From Thermoplasmatales archaeon (lineage in GTDB: Archaea; Thermoplasmatota; Thermoplasmata; Thermoplasmatales; Thermoplasmataceae): a stretch of 64,000 bases of DNA. Made by a program: the position numbers and the translations under genes. The stretch is from NCBI GenBank assembly GCA_014874365.1, contig JACWAH010000019.1, forward strand, positions 1-64,000. The letters are read 5' to 3'. The notes below the pieces were generated by a model, which saw only the letters and a list, made by a program, of their open reading frames with translations, ran no database searches and was not told the DNA's origin. Shown one piece after another: positions 53,603 to 64,000 of this stretch. Each line of letters opens with the position of its first letter. Positions within the stretch are counted from its first letter, which is position 1.

Positions 53603-54667
53603 ATGGCTGTTGACGCTGATACCGGCGCTGGAACTGAGTGGATTGGGACTTCTGACGAGGAACTCCAGAAATTTGTGAGTGCATCCCAATCCATGATCAG
53701 GGTTTTTGGCGTTGGCGGTGGCGGTTCCAATACAATTAATAGATTGTACAAGGAAGGAATAAGAGGGGTTGATCTGATCGCCTGTAACACGGACGCCAGG
53801 CATCTGAGGCGTGTGCATTCGAATTACAAGGTGCTTCTCGGAGAAAACCTGACAAAAGGCTGGGGGACTGGTGGAGACCCTAGGGCGGGAGAGGCAGCTG
53901 CCAGGGAATCAGAGCAGGACATACTCCCTTATGTGCAGGGTGGAGAAATTATATTTGTAACCACCGGTCTGGGAGGAGGCACCGGAACAGGTGCGGCCCC
54001 CGTAATCGCCGGGATTGCGAAGGATCACGGCCCGATAACAATTTCGGTTGTTACGATGCCCTTCGACATTGAAGGAAAAGAAAGGGCTAGAAATGCGATG
54101 GTCGGCCTAAGGAAACTCAAGCAGTCTTCTGACACCGTAATAGTTATCCCGAACGAGAAGCTTAACAAGGTGAATCCAGACCTGCCATTTGAGAAAGGTT
54201 TTCAGGCAATAGATGAAATCGTTATCAGGGCAATCAGCGCCATGACGGAAATCGTAACAAGAACTCAGACCATGAATCTTGATCTTAATGATTTGCGGGA
54301 AGTCATTAAGAACAGCAAGGAGGCCATGATAGGCATTGGCATAGGAGAAGGTGATCCGCAGACCAGAGCGTCCGAGGCGCTTAAGATGGCCCTATCCTCG
54401 CCATTCCTGGATGTAGACCTGTCAACTGCAAAAGGCGTGATTATCAACATCACTGGTTCCGATCTGCCGCTAAACGCCACCACTTATGTGGTGGATGAAA
54501 TCAGGAAGAAGGTTGCGAAAGATGCCAGGATTATATGGGGCGGAGGCAAGGATCCGTCCTACCAGGATAAGATGCGAGTTACCCTTATTGTAGCCGGTGT
54601 AACCTCCGCATCAAGCAGGGAAGACACCGGGTCCGGCAATGATGAAGGCATCGATTATATTTCTTGA
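53603..54667 (+). CDS. ftsZ: Cell division GTPase FtsZ
   Basis: About 354 residues from the ATG at 53603; AGTTAATATC lies about 25 bases upstream. GTP-binding motifs are FGVGGGGSNTI near residue 37 and the tubulin signature GLGGGTGTGAAP near residue 123. The T7 loop MNLDLNDLREV, with the N-x-D-x-x-D that completes the next subunit's active site, is near residue 219. The length and fold match FtsZ. The C-terminal tail after the core is short and acidic. Confidence 0.95.
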   Translation: MAVDADTGAGTEWIGTSDEELQKFVSASQSMIRVFGVGGGGSNTINRLYKEGIRGVDLIACNTDARHLRRVHSNYKVLLGENLTKGWGTGGDPRAGEAAARESEQDILPYVQGGEIIFVTTGLGGGTGTGAAPVIAGIAKDHGPITISVVTMPFDIEGKERARNAMVGLRKLKQSSDTVIVIPNEKLNKVNPDLPFEKGFQAIDEIVIRAISAMTEIVTRTQTMNLDLNDLREVIKNSKEAMIGIGIGEGDPQTRASEALKMALSSPFLDVDLSTAKGVIINITGSDLPLNATTYVVDEIRKKVAKDARIIWGGGKDPSYQDKMRVTLIVAGVTSASSREDTGSGNDEGIDYIS

Positions 54668-54866
54668 TTGCCTGGTGTGATTTTGCTTTGCAAGTGAATA
54701 AACCTATATAACGATGGGACAAATACACCAAAGCGAATGCGTATATTTTTCGTTTGCCAAAGAGCGGTAACTTTTACGGTGGTACATAACGTCAGCTAAC
54801 ATTGAATCCGTTGATCTTGAAGCAATATCTGAATTTGCCAAAAAGATCAGGCAGAACTCCGTTAAA

Positions 54867-55619
54867 ATGGTATGGGAAGCAAAGAGTGGGCATCCGGGAG
54901 GGTCCCTGAGCATTGCCGACATACTTGCGGTACTGTATTCTAAAGTCATGAATGTTGATCCCGGTAATCCATCCGATGCTGACAGGGACAGGCTGGTTAT
55001 GAGCAAAGGCCATGCGTCTCCGGCCCTTTATTCTGCTCTCGCACTCAAGGGATTCTTCCCTGTAAGCCTGCTTCCGGGATTCAGGAAGTTGACCTCCAAG
55101 CTAGAAGGACATGTGCATTATGGCGTACCCGGCGTTGAAGCTTCAACCGGCTCTCTTGGCCAGGGGATAGGGATTGCAGTAGGCATGGCAATCGCTGCGA
55201 GGCTGGATGAAAAGAAGTACAGGGTATTCGCAATCATTGGTGACGGAGAAATTGAGGAGGGAAGCGTTTGGGAATCCTTCATGGCTGGCTATAAATACAA
55301 ACTTTCAAACCTGACTGTAATCCTGGACCGGAACGGAGTTCAACTGGACGGCTTCACTGACGACATAATGCCGACTCCGGATATTGCCACCAAAGTGAGA
55401 GCCTTTGGATGGAACGTCATCGAAATCAACGGGCATGATTACAAAGAAATTATTTCTGCGCTAGATGAAGCAGGAAAAAGCGCTGATTATCCAACTCTGA
55501 TTCTTGCAAATACAATCAAGGGTAAGGGTGTAAGTTACATGGAGAACAACCCAAAATATCATGGGCAGGCCCCGGACAACCAGGAGTTATATGAAAAAGC
55601 AATGGGTGAACTTGCATGA
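54867..55619 (+). CDS. Transketolase, N-terminal subunit
   Basis: 250 residues from the ATG at 54867. It carries the TPP diphosphate-binding half of transketolase: SGHPGGSLSIADILAVLY, SKGHASPALYSAL and GDGEIEEGSVWE, the last being the TPP-binding motif. The codons upstream (54801-54866) read IESVDLEAISEFAKKIRQNS, which looks like the normal N-terminal helix of the family, but no ATG, GTG or TTG occurs in that stretch. The true start may be ATT at 54801 or ATA at 54786. It overlaps the C-terminal subunit gene by four bases. Confidence 0.92.
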   Translation: MVWEAKSGHPGGSLSIADILAVLYSKVMNVDPGNPSDADRDRLVMSKGHASPALYSALALKGFFPVSLLPGFRKLTSKLEGHVHYGVPGVEASTGSLGQGIGIAVGMAIAARLDEKKYRVFAIIGDGEIEEGSVWESFMAGYKYKLSNLTVILDRNGVQLDGFTDDIMPTPDIATKVRAFGWNVIEINGHDYKEIISALDEAGKSADYPTLILANTIKGKGVSYMENNPKYHGQAPDNQELYEKAMGELA

Positions 55620-56560
55620 GCTATGTTTTTGAAAGTCTGCGTGACGCTTACGGCGAGGAACTGGTGAGACTCGGTGAAAAAAACAAGGATCTGGTTGTAC
55701 TTGATGCAGACCTGTCTTCTTCCACCAAAACAGCCGCCTTTGGAAAGCGGTTTCCGAACCGGTTCTTTAACATGGGAATCAGTGAACAATCGATGGTAGC
55801 GACTGCTGCTGGTTTAGCGTTGTCGGGAAAGAAGGTCTTTGCGTCCACATTTGCGGTATTCCTGATGCGAACCTATGAGCAGTTAAGGCAGTCCATCTGT
55901 TACAATTATGTGGATGCCAAATTCGTAGTAACACATGCGGGGCTGACAGTTGGGGAGGATGGGGCAACTCACCAGATTGTAGAAGACATTGGAATAATGT
56001 CCGGCCTGCCCAATATGTCAGTTATTGTGCCTGTGGATTCCATTGAAACTCGCAGCGTAATATCATATCTTCATGATTTTACGAAAACACCATACTACGT
56101 GAGACTGTCAAGGGAAAAGTTTCCGGTCGTAAACGAGAGAGGGTATGAATACTCTCCTGGAAAATCAGTCACCTTGAAAGACGGTTCCGATCTGACCCTG
56201 TTTGCAATAGGGGCCATGGTAAGATTTTCACTGGAAGCGGCAGAAATACTGAAAGAGAAGGGGATAGATGCCAGGGTCATTAACATGAGTTCAATCAAGC
56301 CAATTGACAAAGAAGCAATAGTCAAGGCTGCAACGGAAACTGGAGGAATAATCACGGCAGAAGAGCATTCCATATTCAACGGGCTTGGCAGCAGAGTTGC
56401 CGAAATTATTTCCGAGAACAGGCCAGTTCCCATGAAAAGAATAGGCATGAGGGATTCTTTCGGAAAATCTGGTAATGGCTGGGAACTTTTCGAATACTTT
56501 CATATGGCCGCCGCAGATATCGTAAAAGAGGCCGAATCGGTATTCAGGGAGGCGATTTAA
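55616..56560 (+). CDS. Transketolase, C-terminal subunit
   Basis: 314 residues. It supplies the pyrimidine-binding and C-terminal domains of a split transketolase: [40 protein letters not shown] (with the TPP-activating Glu), [20 protein letters not shown], and [20 protein letters not shown]. The start overlaps the N subunit by four bases (ATGA), so the two are made together. Together they move two-carbon units in the pentose phosphate pathway. Confidence 0.95.
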   Translation: MSYVFESLRDAYGEELVRLGEKNKDLVVLDADLSSSTKTAAFGKRFPNRFFNMGISEQSMVATAAGLALSGKKVFASTFAVFLMRTYEQLRQSICYNYVDAKFVVTHAGLTVGEDGATHQIVEDIGIMSGLPNMSVIVPVDSIETRSVISYLHDFTKTPYYVRLSREKFPVVNERGYEYSPGKSVTLKDGSDLTLFAIGAMVRFSLEAAEILKEKGIDARVINMSSIKPIDKEAIVKAATETGGIITAEEHSIFNGLGSRVAEIISENRPVPMKRIGMRDSFGKSGNGWELFEYFHMAAADIVKEAESVFREAI

Positions 56561-56562
56561 AA

Positions 56563-57228
56563 ATGAAGATTTTTCTTGATACAGCAAACATTGATGAAAT
56601 CAAGCAGGGGATATCATGGGGGCTGGTTGACGGCGTCACGACGAACCCTTCTCTTGCTAGCAAAGAAAAGGGAAGAGAATTCAAGGAAATCGTGAAGGAA
56701 ATCCTTAAGATAACTCCCGGTCCCGTCAGCATCGAGGTCGTAGCTGAAGATTATGAGGGAATGATGAAGCAGGCTCTTAAGATCAGGGAACTTGGAGACA
56801 ATGCGGTAGTCAAGATACCCATGACGCTGGAAGGACTCAGGGCAATTAAGTCGCTTAAGGAAAAAAAGATTCCCGTGAACTGCACCCTTATTTTCAACCC
56901 CATCCAGGCGCTGTTTGCGGCCAAGAGCGGAGCAGAATACGTTTCCCCCTTTGTTGGAAGACTGGACGATATCTCGGAGGACGGAATGAACATAATCAGC
57001 CAGATCAAGCAGATCTTCGTGAACTACGGGATTGAGACAAAAATATTGGTTGCCTCAATCCGGAATCCGGTTCATGTGCTGAGATCGGCAATTATAGGTG
57101 CCGATGTGGTCACGCTCCCGTTTGAAGTCCTGAAGAAACTGCCTTCACATCCTAAAACAGATGAGGGCCTCGCGAGATTCAGCGGCGACTGGAAAAAGAT
57201 ATCTCCGTCAGGGGAGTTTTTCCTCTGA
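56563..57228 (+). CDS. Transaldolase (small MipB/TalC-like form)
   Basis: 221 residues. [20 protein letters not shown] at the start, DGVTTNPSL and [17 protein letters not shown] (catalytic Lys84) are typical of the short transaldolase/fructose-6-phosphate aldolase subfamily. It starts two bases after the transketolase C-subunit stop, so it completes a non-oxidative pentose phosphate operon. Transaldolase activity is favoured over F6P aldolase by this context, not by a specific residue I can point to. Confidence 0.9.
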   Translation: MKIFLDTANIDEIKQGISWGLVDGVTTNPSLASKEKGREFKEIVKEILKITPGPVSIEVVAEDYEGMMKQALKIRELGDNAVVKIPMTLEGLRAIKSLKEKKIPVNCTLIFNPIQALFAAKSGAEYVSPFVGRLDDISEDGMNIISQIKQIFVNYGIETKILVASIRNPVHVLRSAIIGADVVTLPFEVLKKLPSHPKTDEGLARFSGDWKKISPSGEFFL

Positions 57229-57239
57229 TTATTCACCCG

Positions 57240-59159
57240 TCAATAAAGCCTGATTGTTTCCAGGTTCCTCAGCGCATACGCGTCCACGCCGAACTTTGTT
57301 CTTATCAATTTTGAGAATTCGTAAGCTTTCTCTCCATCTCCGTGGTTAACCATTATTCTATGGGGCTTAGGTTGCATCGTGGCTATATATGAAAGGAGTT
57401 GCCTTTTGTCCGAATGTCCGGAAAATCCTTCCGCCACCTCTATGGCCATGTTCACCTTGTATTTGGCCGACTTTCCATGGTTGCTCAGAGTTATTTCATT
57501 GGCGCCTCTTTGAATGCGCCTGCCAAAAGTGCCATCAGCCTGGTAGCCCACAAATACCAGTGAATGCTGGGGAGAGTCTACCCAGCTCGTGAAATATTCC
57601 ATGACTGGCCCGCCGCTCATCATTCCAGAAGTTGCCAGAACGACTTTGCTCTCGGTGGAATCGCACAGGTCTTTTCTCATCTGTGAAGTCTCAACTTTTT
57701 TGAATAAGGGGTTAAGGAACGGGTTTTCCCTGCTGACCATGATTTTTTCCCTTAAGTCCTTGTTCAGATACTCCGGGTACGCAGCATGAATGGCAGTTGC
57801 TTCCATGATCATCCCGTCCAGATACACGTTGCACTGAGGAATGCGATTTTCCCTCAGGGCCTCTTCGAGAACAAGCATAACTTCCTGGCTCCTGCCTACG
57901 GCGAAAACAGGAATGAGTACAGATCCCTTTCTTTCGAAGGTGCGGTTGATTATCTCAATCAGGGTTTCTGACGCATCCTGCCTCGAGTGAGAATAGTCAT
58001 CCCTTCCCGCGTAGGTGGACTCGGTCATGAAAGTTTCAACTCTTGGGAACCTATTATTTGCCGGGTTGAACAGCCAGGATTTTTCAAATTTGACATCTCC
58101 GCTCAACACGATGTTATAAAGCCCTTCACCTATGTGAAGGTGAACTGATGCGGATCCAAGGATATGGCCTGCATTGTAAAACGTCAGCCTGGTATCCCTC
58201 GTTATGTCCGTAGTCTCATTGTATCTTATCGGAATGGAATGCTTGACCATTTCCCGGATATGCTTAGTTTCATACGGTCCCTTTTTCCCCTCAGCATGCG
58301 CAACTTTTATGTAATCTCCCTGCAGCAATGCAGAAAGGTCTCTTGTCGGTGGCGTTAAATAAATTGGCCCATCATAACCAAATTTGTAAAGCAATGGTAC
58401 GAGGCCGGAATGATCCAGATGTGCATGAGTCAATACGACAGCGTCTATGGCAGAAAGTGGTTGGGCTTCAGGGACGTAAAGATATGGCGCTTCAGCCCAA
58501 GGCGTTTCGTCGGCTGGCTGGTTGATCATTCCGCAGTCTACAAGTATCCTTGAGTTGTTGGTAGATATCAACGTGGCACTTCTTCCCACTTCCCTGTGTC
58601 CTCCAAGTGCAGTGAGCCTTATCCAGGTTTCACCCGGCATCAGGGGAGCAGTAAGTTTGACTCCAAGGTTATGAAGAAATTCCTTTCGCTCCTCTTTCAT
58701 CTCCCTCAGGAGTTCCCGCATCTCCTTTACAGTTCGAGAATAAATGGGCGGCGCCCTGACAAGGCGTGGGGACCATTTCGTTTCACTCTTGATTCTTTTT
58801 ATAAAATCTGAGTCTCTTGAAGTAATCATCGATGGCTCATCAGCTTCTATGACAACTTCACCTGTATCACTTTCAAAATAAATGTCCTTTAGACCAGCCG
58901 ATTCCGGAATGATAGCAGAGATTTGCTCCCTCGCCTTGTCTTCATCTTCCATTATGCTTGTATCAGGTCTGATTATGATCCGGCGCCTGATTTCCATTGC
59001 AATTTGCCTGGCGAGATCATCTCTCTTTGAAAAAAGGGCCTCATCTTTAGTGTAAACGACTATATTCGGGCCCTCATAGTCTATCTCTGTAATCCTGTTG
59101 TCAGGATATAGTCTGTCGAATATACTTCTTGTCTCGGATATATAGTCTTTAAAAGCCAT
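57240..59159 (-). CDS. Beta-CASP ribonuclease aCPSF1
   Basis: 639 residues. Two N-terminal KH-like RNA-binding segments (residues ~1-150) are followed by the metallo-beta-lactamase core (DAVVLTHAHLDHSGLVPLL near residue 242), and the beta-CASP region (FMTESTYAG, VFAVGRSQEVMLVLEE, LATSGMMSGGPVMEYF, GFSGHSDKRQLL). This is the conserved archaeal aCPSF1/FttA, an endonuclease and 5'-3' exonuclease that forms mRNA 3' ends and ends transcription. The length matches the family. Confidence 0.95.
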   Translation of the reverse strand: MAFKDYISETRSIFDRLYPDNRITEIDYEGPNIVVYTKDEALFSKRDDLARQIAMEIRRRIIIRPDTSIMEDEDKAREQISAIIPESAGLKDIYFESDTGEVVIEADEPSMITSRDSDFIKRIKSETKWSPRLVRAPPIYSRTVKEMRELLREMKEERKEFLHNLGVKLTAPLMPGETWIRLTALGGHREVGRSATLISTNNSRILVDCGMINQPADETPWAEAPYLYVPEAQPLSAIDAVVLTHAHLDHSGLVPLLYKFGYDGPIYLTPPTRDLSALLQGDYIKVAHAEGKKGPYETKHIREMVKHSIPIRYNETTDITRDTRLTFYNAGHILGSASVHLHIGEGLYNIVLSGDVKFEKSWLFNPANNRFPRVETFMTESTYAGRDDYSHSRQDASETLIEIINRTFERKGSVLIPVFAVGRSQEVMLVLEEALRENRIPQCNVYLDGMIMEATAIHAAYPEYLNKDLREKIMVSRENPFLNPLFKKVETSQMRKDLCDSTESKVVLATSGMMSGGPVMEYFTSWVDSPQHSLVFVGYQADGTFGRRIQRGANEITLSNHGKSAKYKVNMAIEVAEGFSGHSDKRQLLSYIATMQPKPHRIMVNHGDGEKAYEFSKLIRTKFGVDAYALRNLETIRLY

Positions 59160-59705
59160 TAGAAAAGGCCACCTTGTGATTTCATCCCTTAATTAAAGGA
59201 AAAGGGTATCCTCAATTCCTGCTTCACAGATCGTTGCAAATGCCGATATTTCAAGGACTTTAACAAATCTCTCACTCCTGCTGGAGTTTTTCAGGCTTAA
59301 ATTTCCCACAGTCTGCGGGTATGAACAGAGATTAATGGGTAATTTAAAAGGATTCCTATATTCATAACTCAACTTTGTTAAGCAAAGATAAGAAAAGCGC
59401 ACCAGGAATTGAGTACAGTTTAGCGGTTATGGCAGATAAGTGTACATCTTCCAAAACGCTCTTTTAAATCACCGTTTCTTCTGGATTCCTTGAGTACGAA
59501 TCATGACTGCATTGCTTACGAGGAGAGTATATCATTTAATTCTGAAAGATAATGCGGCAACTAGGTTTTTGATTTGCATTCTGGAAATAGCTAGAAACGT
59601 TGCCAGCCTAATCATTTGGGTTTTACCATATCCCGGACATTGTTCCAGGAACAAAATTACAAAAAAAGTTAATAGCCTGGAAAAATGAATAAAATATAGA
59701 AAGGA
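59160..59705. other. Intergenic region with a possible short ORF
   Basis: A forward frame at 59503-59688 (61 codons, MTALLTRRVYHLILKDNAAT at the start) is open, but no family is recognised and no other support exists. The rest is AT-rich and includes the promoter side of aCPSF1. Nothing else could be supported. Confidence 0.3.
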
Positions 59706-60341
59706 TCAGATTTTAAGCTTTAACTTCTTCAGCCTGTCCTCAATTTCCTTTTCCTGTATCTGGACAAACCCATTCTTTCCATCAATAGTTGCCACGTCAA
59801 TCATTCCGCCAGAAGCAGAATCTCTCTGCTTTGCCGCAGATATTGCCCTTATAACCAGGTCGATTCCCTCATCAAGAGTGAGGTCTTTGGAAAAGGAACT
59901 TTCCAGCACTCCATAAACGAATGGCGAACCCGAGCCAGTGCTTGCATAGATATCTTCTACTGCACCGCCGGCCGCATCGACGCTGAATATATGGGGTCCA
60001 CTGTCGTATCCTCCTATCAGTATCTGCACCATATAAGGGTAGAATTTAGTCTGGTTGAGTATGTTTGACAGGAGTGTAGAAGCAGCTTCTATTGGCATTC
60101 CCACTTTTCTCTGGAGCCTGAAGAGTTGCAGTTCTGCCTTCATATACCTGACCAGGACCTGAAGATCTCCCACAAGACCGGCAATCGTCATCGCGGCATG
60201 ATTGTCTATCTGGTGGAGTTTCTTTCCATCCTTGTGCATGATGAAGTTGTCCATAGTCACTCTTCTTTCCGTTGCCATTACAACAGTATCTTTTACTGTT
60301 ATCGCCACGGTGGTTGTTCCAGTATGTAGTTCATTACCCAT
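59706..60341 (-). CDS. psmB: 20S proteasome beta subunit
   Basis: 211 residues. The eight-residue propeptide MGNELHTG is cut before Thr9, giving the active-site Thr of the mature chain (TTTVAIT). Glu17 and Lys33 of the mature subunit, both needed for catalysis, are at the expected spacing (ATERRV and GKKLHQID). YGVLESSF and [12 protein letters not shown] are family blocks. The sequence is very close in style to Thermoplasma. It forms the inner rings of the protein-degrading chamber. The VAT gene lies 150 bases away on the other strand. Confidence 0.96.
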   Translation of the reverse strand: MGNELHTGTTTVAITVKDTVVMATERRVTMDNFIMHKDGKKLHQIDNHAAMTIAGLVGDLQVLVRYMKAELQLFRLQRKVGMPIEAASTLLSNILNQTKFYPYMVQILIGGYDSGPHIFSVDAAGGAVEDIYASTGSGSPFVYGVLESSFSKDLTLDEGIDLVIRAISAAKQRDSASGGMIDVATIDGKNGFVQIQEKEIEDRLKKLKLKI

Positions 60342-60490
60342 TTTATATCATCCTCTAATGAGATTATGCGCTTATTCTCTTTGAATATTTATTATTGCCG
60401 TAATTCCCGTGATAGCTAGTGTAGGGGATGACAGTAAGTGGAGTTTTCCCTGAAATACGTTAAAATACCCTCTTTACATTGTTGATTCAT

Positions 60491-62728
60491 ATGAATATAG
60501 GAGAAGCCATCACTCTCAGGGTAGGTGAAGCCAATTCTACAGACCCGGGAATGTCAAGGGTCAGACTCGACGAAGGTTCCAGAATTGCCTTAGGGGCAGA
60601 GATTGGTGACGTTGTCGAAATAGAAAAAGTCAAGAAGACTGTCGGCAGGGTATTCAGAGCAAGACCCGAAGATGAAAACAAAGGGATGGTAAGAATTGAC
60701 GCTGTTATGAGAAATAACTGCGGATCATCCATAGGGGACAAAGTGAAAATCAGGCGGGTACATGTTGAAGACGCGAAAAAAATCAGCCTGGCCCCAATAA
60801 TCAAGAAAGATCAGAGACTCAAATTCGGTGAAGGAATTGAGGAATTTGTGCAGAAAGCCCTCATTAGAAGACCAATGCTGGAAGGGGACAATATAAGCGT
60901 TCCCGGGCTCACCCTTGCAGGGCACTCCGGCTTATTATTCAAGGTGATAAAGACTCTTCCTCCAAAGATACCGGTTGAGGTTGGAGAGCAAACCAGAATT
61001 GAGATCCGGGAAGAACCCGTTTCTGATCTTCTTGAGGAAGTTAACAAGATAAGTTACGAGGATATAGGCGGACTTAAGGAGCAATTGAGCAAGGTAAGGG
61101 AAATTATAGAATTACCCCTCAAGCACCCTGAACTGTTTGAACGTCTTGGAATACATCCTCCAAAGGGAGTCCTGCTATACGGACCACCGGGAACTGGAAA
61201 AACATTGATAGCCAGAGCAGTTGCAAACGAAAGCGGGGCCAACTTCATATCCATCAATGGTCCTGAAATAATGAGCAAATACTATGGTCAGAGCGAACAG
61301 AAGCTCAGGGAAATATTCATAAAGGCTGAAGAAACAGAGCCCTCAATCATCTTCATAGATGAGATTGATTCCATTGCGCCCAAAAGGGAGGAAGTGCAGG
61401 GCGAAGTTGAAAGACGCGTCGTTGCACAGCTCCTTACATTAATGGATGGCCTGAAAGAGAGAAGGCACGTTATCGTAATTGGTGCCACGAACAGAATTGA
61501 TGCAGTTGACCCTGCATTGAGAAGACCCGGCAGATTTGACAGGGAGGTAAATATAGGTGTCCCGTCCAAAGAAGGCAGGAGAGAAATCCTCGCAATTCAC
61601 ACGAGAGGAATGCCAATGGGTCTTGAAGAGGAAAGGAAATCAAAATTCCTCGAAGAAATAGCTGACGTCACGTACGGGTTCGTTGGGGCAGACCTTGCGG
61701 CCCTTGCAAGAGAATCGGCAATGAATGCCCTTAGAAGATACCTGCCGGAAATCGATCTTGACAAGCCTATACCTTTAGAAATACTGGAAAAGATGGCTGT
61801 CAGGGAAGAAGACTTCAGGGAAGCGTTGAAAGCCATCGAGCCAAGCAGCCTAAGGGAAGTGACTGCGGAAATACCCAACGTGAAATGGAACGACATCGGC
61901 GGACTCGAAAGCGTAAAGAGCGAGCTCAAGGAAGCGGTAGAACTTCCCCTGCTAAAACCGGATACGTTCAAGAAACTTGGAATAAGAGCTCCAAAAGGAT
62001 TTGTCCTGTATGGACCACCGGGTGTCGGGAAAACAATGCTTGCAAAAGCAGTCGCAAGCGAGAGCAATGCCAATTTCATTTCAGTCAAGGGTCCAGAAGT
62101 AATGAGCAAATGGGTCGGTGAAAGCGAAAAGGCCGTCAGGGAGATATTCAAGAAAGCCAAACAGGTGGCACCCTGCGTCGTATTCCTGGACGAAATAGAC
62201 GCTATTGCTCCAAGACGCGGAGGATACGGCGATTCAGGAGTAACGGAGAGGATAGTTAACCAGCTTCTAACGTCGCTTGATGGCATAGAAGTCCTTCAGG
62301 GGGTAGTCGTAATTGCTGCTACCAACCGTCCTGACCTGATGGATCCTGCGCTTTTGAGAGCAGGAAGATTCGACAAACTCATATACATACCGGTTCCGGA
62401 TATAGAAGGGAGGAAGTTGATACTGGAGGTTCATACCAGGAAGATGCCTCTCGCCAAGAATGTGGACATGGAAGAAATTGCGGAACGCACGGAAGGATAC
62501 GTGGGAGCAGACCTGGAAAATCTGTGCAGGGAAGCTGGAATGAACGCTTACAGGGAAAATCCTGACAGTTCTGAGGTCAACCAGGATAACTTCCTCAAGG
62601 CACTGAAGAGCATTAAGCCCTCTGTGGACGACGAGGTTCTCAAATTCTATAATTCCATAACAGAGAACATTGGCAAGACAACAAAGGAGAGGAAGAGATC
62701 CGAGGAGGAGTTGGGTCTATATCAATGA
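60491..62728 (+). CDS. vat: VCP-like AAA+ ATPase VAT (CDC48/p97)
   Basis: About 745 residues from the ATG at 60491; the TTG at 60479 is upstream but not needed. N-domain, residues ~1-185, begins [20 protein letters not shown]. The D1 AAA module has GPPGTGKT near residue 231 and [13 protein letters not shown]2 has GPPGVGKT near residue 507 and [12 protein letters not shown], both with arginine-finger regions such as [17 protein letters not shown]. The length and domain order match Thermoplasma VAT, which unfolds proteins for the proteasome. Confidence 0.97.
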   Translation: MNIGEAITLRVGEANSTDPGMSRVRLDEGSRIALGAEIGDVVEIEKVKKTVGRVFRARPEDENKGMVRIDAVMRNNCGSSIGDKVKIRRVHVEDAKKISLAPIIKKDQRLKFGEGIEEFVQKALIRRPMLEGDNISVPGLTLAGHSGLLFKVIKTLPPKIPVEVGEQTRIEIREEPVSDLLEEVNKISYEDIGGLKEQLSKVREIIELPLKHPELFERLGIHPPKGVLLYGPPGTGKTLIARAVANESGANFISINGPEIMSKYYGQSEQKLREIFIKAEETEPSIIFIDEIDSIAPKREEVQGEVERRVVAQLLTLMDGLKERRHVIVIGATNRIDAVDPALRRPGRFDREVNIGVPSKEGRREILAIHTRGMPMGLEEERKSKFLEEIADVTYGFVGADLAALARESAMNALRRYLPEIDLDKPIPLEILEKMAVREEDFREALKAIEPSSLREVTAEIPNVKWNDIGGLESVKSELKEAVELPLLKPDTFKKLGIRAPKGFVLYGPPGVGKTMLAKAVASESNANFISVKGPEVMSKWVGESEKAVREIFKKAKQVAPCVVFLDEIDAIAPRRGGYGDSGVTERIVNQLLTSLDGIEVLQGVVVIAATNRPDLMDPALLRAGRFDKLIYIPVPDIEGRKLILEVHTRKMPLAKNVDMEEIAERTEGYVGADLENLCREAGMNAYRENPDSSEVNQDNFLKALKSIKPSVDDEVLKFYNSITENIGKTTKERKRSEEELGLYQ

Positions 62729-62758
62729 GCTTTTATAGCTCCCTCCTATTTTATCAAC

Positions 62759-63016
62759 ATGGTTGTTAACAATAAGAAATTCCTCACAGATATCATAGGA
62801 ATGGAGGTAGTCTCGACTTCCGGTGATCACATAGGGAAGCTTTCCAACTTTGTTATTGACAGCGACAGGGGACAGGTACTCAGTTTGCTCGTGGAACCAC
62901 TCAAGAGTTTCAACTCAACTTCATTCATAACGGACAAGGATGGTTTCTTGAATATACCCGTAAACCAGGTCTCGTCAATCGAGGATTACGTCGTAGTAAA
63001 TTCAAAAAGCGTTTAG
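62759..63016 (+). CDS. PRC-barrel domain protein
   Basis: 85 residues. The sequence [20 protein letters not shown] followed by [13 protein letters not shown] fits a single PRC-barrel domain, a small beta-barrel used in RNA or photosynthetic assembly proteins and in many small archaeal proteins of unknown role. It starts 30 bases after VAT and may share its transcript. It ends over the stop of the convergent aRF1 gene. Confidence 0.8.
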   Translation: MVVNNKKFLTDIIGMEVVSTSGDHIGKLSNFVIDSDRGQVLSLLVEPLKSFNSTSFITDKDGFLNIPVNQVSSIEDYVVVNSKSV

Positions 63017-64000
63017 TAAGGCGCGGCATCGTTTGCGTATCTGAGAAGAGCAGCCATTCCTCCGAAAGCTTTCTTCAGCAGCTCGCCTTCCTCGCTTTCT
63101 TCCGATATGAACTCTACTTTGGCATTTCCAGCATCTGCGAGCCTGTAGAATACTTCAACTATGTCCTCCTCTTTCACTTCTGTAAGTTGGGAAGAACAGT
63201 TCGGGCAGACAGGAAGATCCGATTCTCTTTTCAAGTATCCAACTTTTCCACAACCCTGACAGGTGTAGGTTCTCACTTTTCTATTCAGTCCTTCAGAGAT
63301 CAAAAGAAGAGAGACTTTTTTTCCTTCCAGAGCCTTATAAATGGCATCCTCACCATATGCAGCAAGACCACGCTCCGCCTTTCGAACTTCCGTGAGGAAT
63401 TTGTTAATCAGGTCTTTTTCCCTTGCTATTTCCAGATCCTTCATGGTTTCTGCTGCTTTCTCAACAAGTTCCCTGAGCCCGGTTTCGTCTGTATATCCGA
63501 TGTCAAAAGGAGTTGCAAGCTTATCCTTAATTTCATTCCTGAGGTAATCTTTTTCCAGGAAGAATTCTTTCGTTGCACCCGGGCCGCCTATGAAGACCGC
63601 CTTCATCTCCTTTATTCGTGGCATGAAGCTTTCATTGGTGATGTTGCCTATTTTCTTAAAAAATTCATGGGCTGCTATTTCGATCAATCTTTCATACCGT
63701 CTTGAAGACTGACCCCCTTGATGGTGCTTGCTGGGAACCATGGATTGCTCGTTTGCTATAGTTATGATATTGGTACCGTTAAGAAGTCCAATAGTTGCTT
63801 CTTTCCTGTCAATTATGATAAGCCCGAAAAGTTCCTTCGCTTCCATCTGGTTCTTCAGGATCTCCGTGTGGAAAACTGAATCGCATCTGTACAGGAAGGT
63901 TGAGAACGGTTCGGGAGGCTCAATTATTTTGGTGAACATGTCAGTCTGGTCCCCCCGTGTTGCAATATGCCCGACAAAGAAAACCAAGCCTGTTGGGGGC
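63013..64000 (-). CDS. prf1: Peptide chain release factor aRF1, 5' end missing
   Basis: At least 329 codons; the gene runs off the window, so the N-terminal domain with the stop-codon reading motifs is partly missing. The visible N-terminus is [18 protein letters not shown]. The GGQ motif that triggers peptide release is in [20 protein letters not shown]. The C-terminal domain includes [13 protein letters not shown] and CPNCSSQL, a four-Cys zinc site as in archaeal aRF1. Confidence 0.94.
   Translation of the reverse strand, partial: PPTGLVFFVGHIATRGDQTDMFTKIIEPPEPFSTFLYRCDSVFHTEILKNQMEAKELFGLIIIDRKEATIGLLNGTNIITIANEQSMVPSKHHQGGQSSRRYERLIEIAAHEFFKKIGNITNESFMPRIKEMKAVFIGGPGATKEFFLEKDYLRNEIKDKLATPFDIGYTDETGLRELVEKAAETMKDLEIAREKDLINKFLTEVRKAERGLAAYGEDAIYKALEGKKVSLLLISEGLNRKVRTYTCQGCGKVGYLKRESDLPVCPNCSSQLTEVKEEDIVEVFYRLADAGNAKVEFISEESEEGELLKKAFGGMAALLRYANDAAPY

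Noticed and set aside
59503-59688. Possible PhoU-like fragment
   Set aside because: RRVYHLILK is reminiscent of a PhoU helix, but the rest does not follow and the frame is short.
1-64000. CRISPR array
   Set aside because: No run of regularly spaced identical repeats with unique spacers was seen; the three direct repeats at 22-25 kb are far apart and contain genes between them.

Overview
The window looks like chromosomal DNA of a Thermoplasmatales archaeon (a wall-less acidophile related to Thermoplasma, Ferroplasma or Cuniculiplasma; genus not proven). Support comes from a VAT-type CDC48 ATPase of about 745 residues, a proteasome beta subunit with the propeptide/TTTVAIT start, split transketolase subunits followed by a transaldolase, class II HMG-CoA reductase, aCPSF1, aRF1, a DUF929-type remnant, and several surface proteins with archaeal pilin-like N-termini. 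tRNAs lack an encoded CCA. Many genes have an AT-rich TATA-like box about 25 bases before the start codon, as expected for leaderless archaeal transcripts; I used this to choose several starts.

Layout. 1-18 kb: housekeeping and small metabolism. It holds a tRNA-Arg, an SDR, a Cys-rich EXO-like protein, a cyclophilin, two MFS transporters, an FAH-ABC exporter operon, and an HTH-10 regulator beside a small unknown gene and a thiolase-like/DUF35 operon that share a promoter motif. A Trm56-HD fusion, PolX and further tRNAs follow. 18-20.8 kb: a THUMP-like methyltransferase and purC. 20.8-25.3 kb: an accessory island made of a decayed two-ORF transposase, an AbiEi/AbiEii toxin-antitoxin pair, a broken PIN gene, a VapBC pair and an integrase remnant. 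Three related ~60 bp direct repeats lie around the two toxin-antitoxin modules.

25.3-40.7 kb: an RHH-like protein and a lone PolB-type exonuclease, a CBS protein, a thiamine-type ABC importer behind a TPP riboswitch, a structured RNA candidate, pyrBI, HMG-CoA reductase, a TPR protein, DUF2240, a peroxiredoxin, a Dph6-like protein, a broken DUF929 gene, a radical SAM enzyme and purB. 40.8-53.3 kb: a cell-surface region with three tandem pilin-like proteins, two of them carrying an inserted YVTN beta-propeller, a PH-SHOCT protein, a 1178-residue repeat protein with a membrane anchor, and a membrane glycosyltransferase.

53.6-64 kb: ftsZ, transketolase N and C with transaldolase (non-oxidative pentose phosphate steps), aCPSF1 (3' end formation and termination), proteasome beta, VAT (unfoldase partner of the proteasome), a PRC-barrel protein, and aRF1 running off the window edge.

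The most notable points are the repeat-bounded toxin-antitoxin island, the scaffold-with-inserted-propeller surface family, the unassigned RNA fold at 31.38-31.55 kb, the shared TAAGGCAAAT promoter motif, and two genes (purB, transketolase N) whose conserved N-termini lack any ATG/GTG/TTG start.
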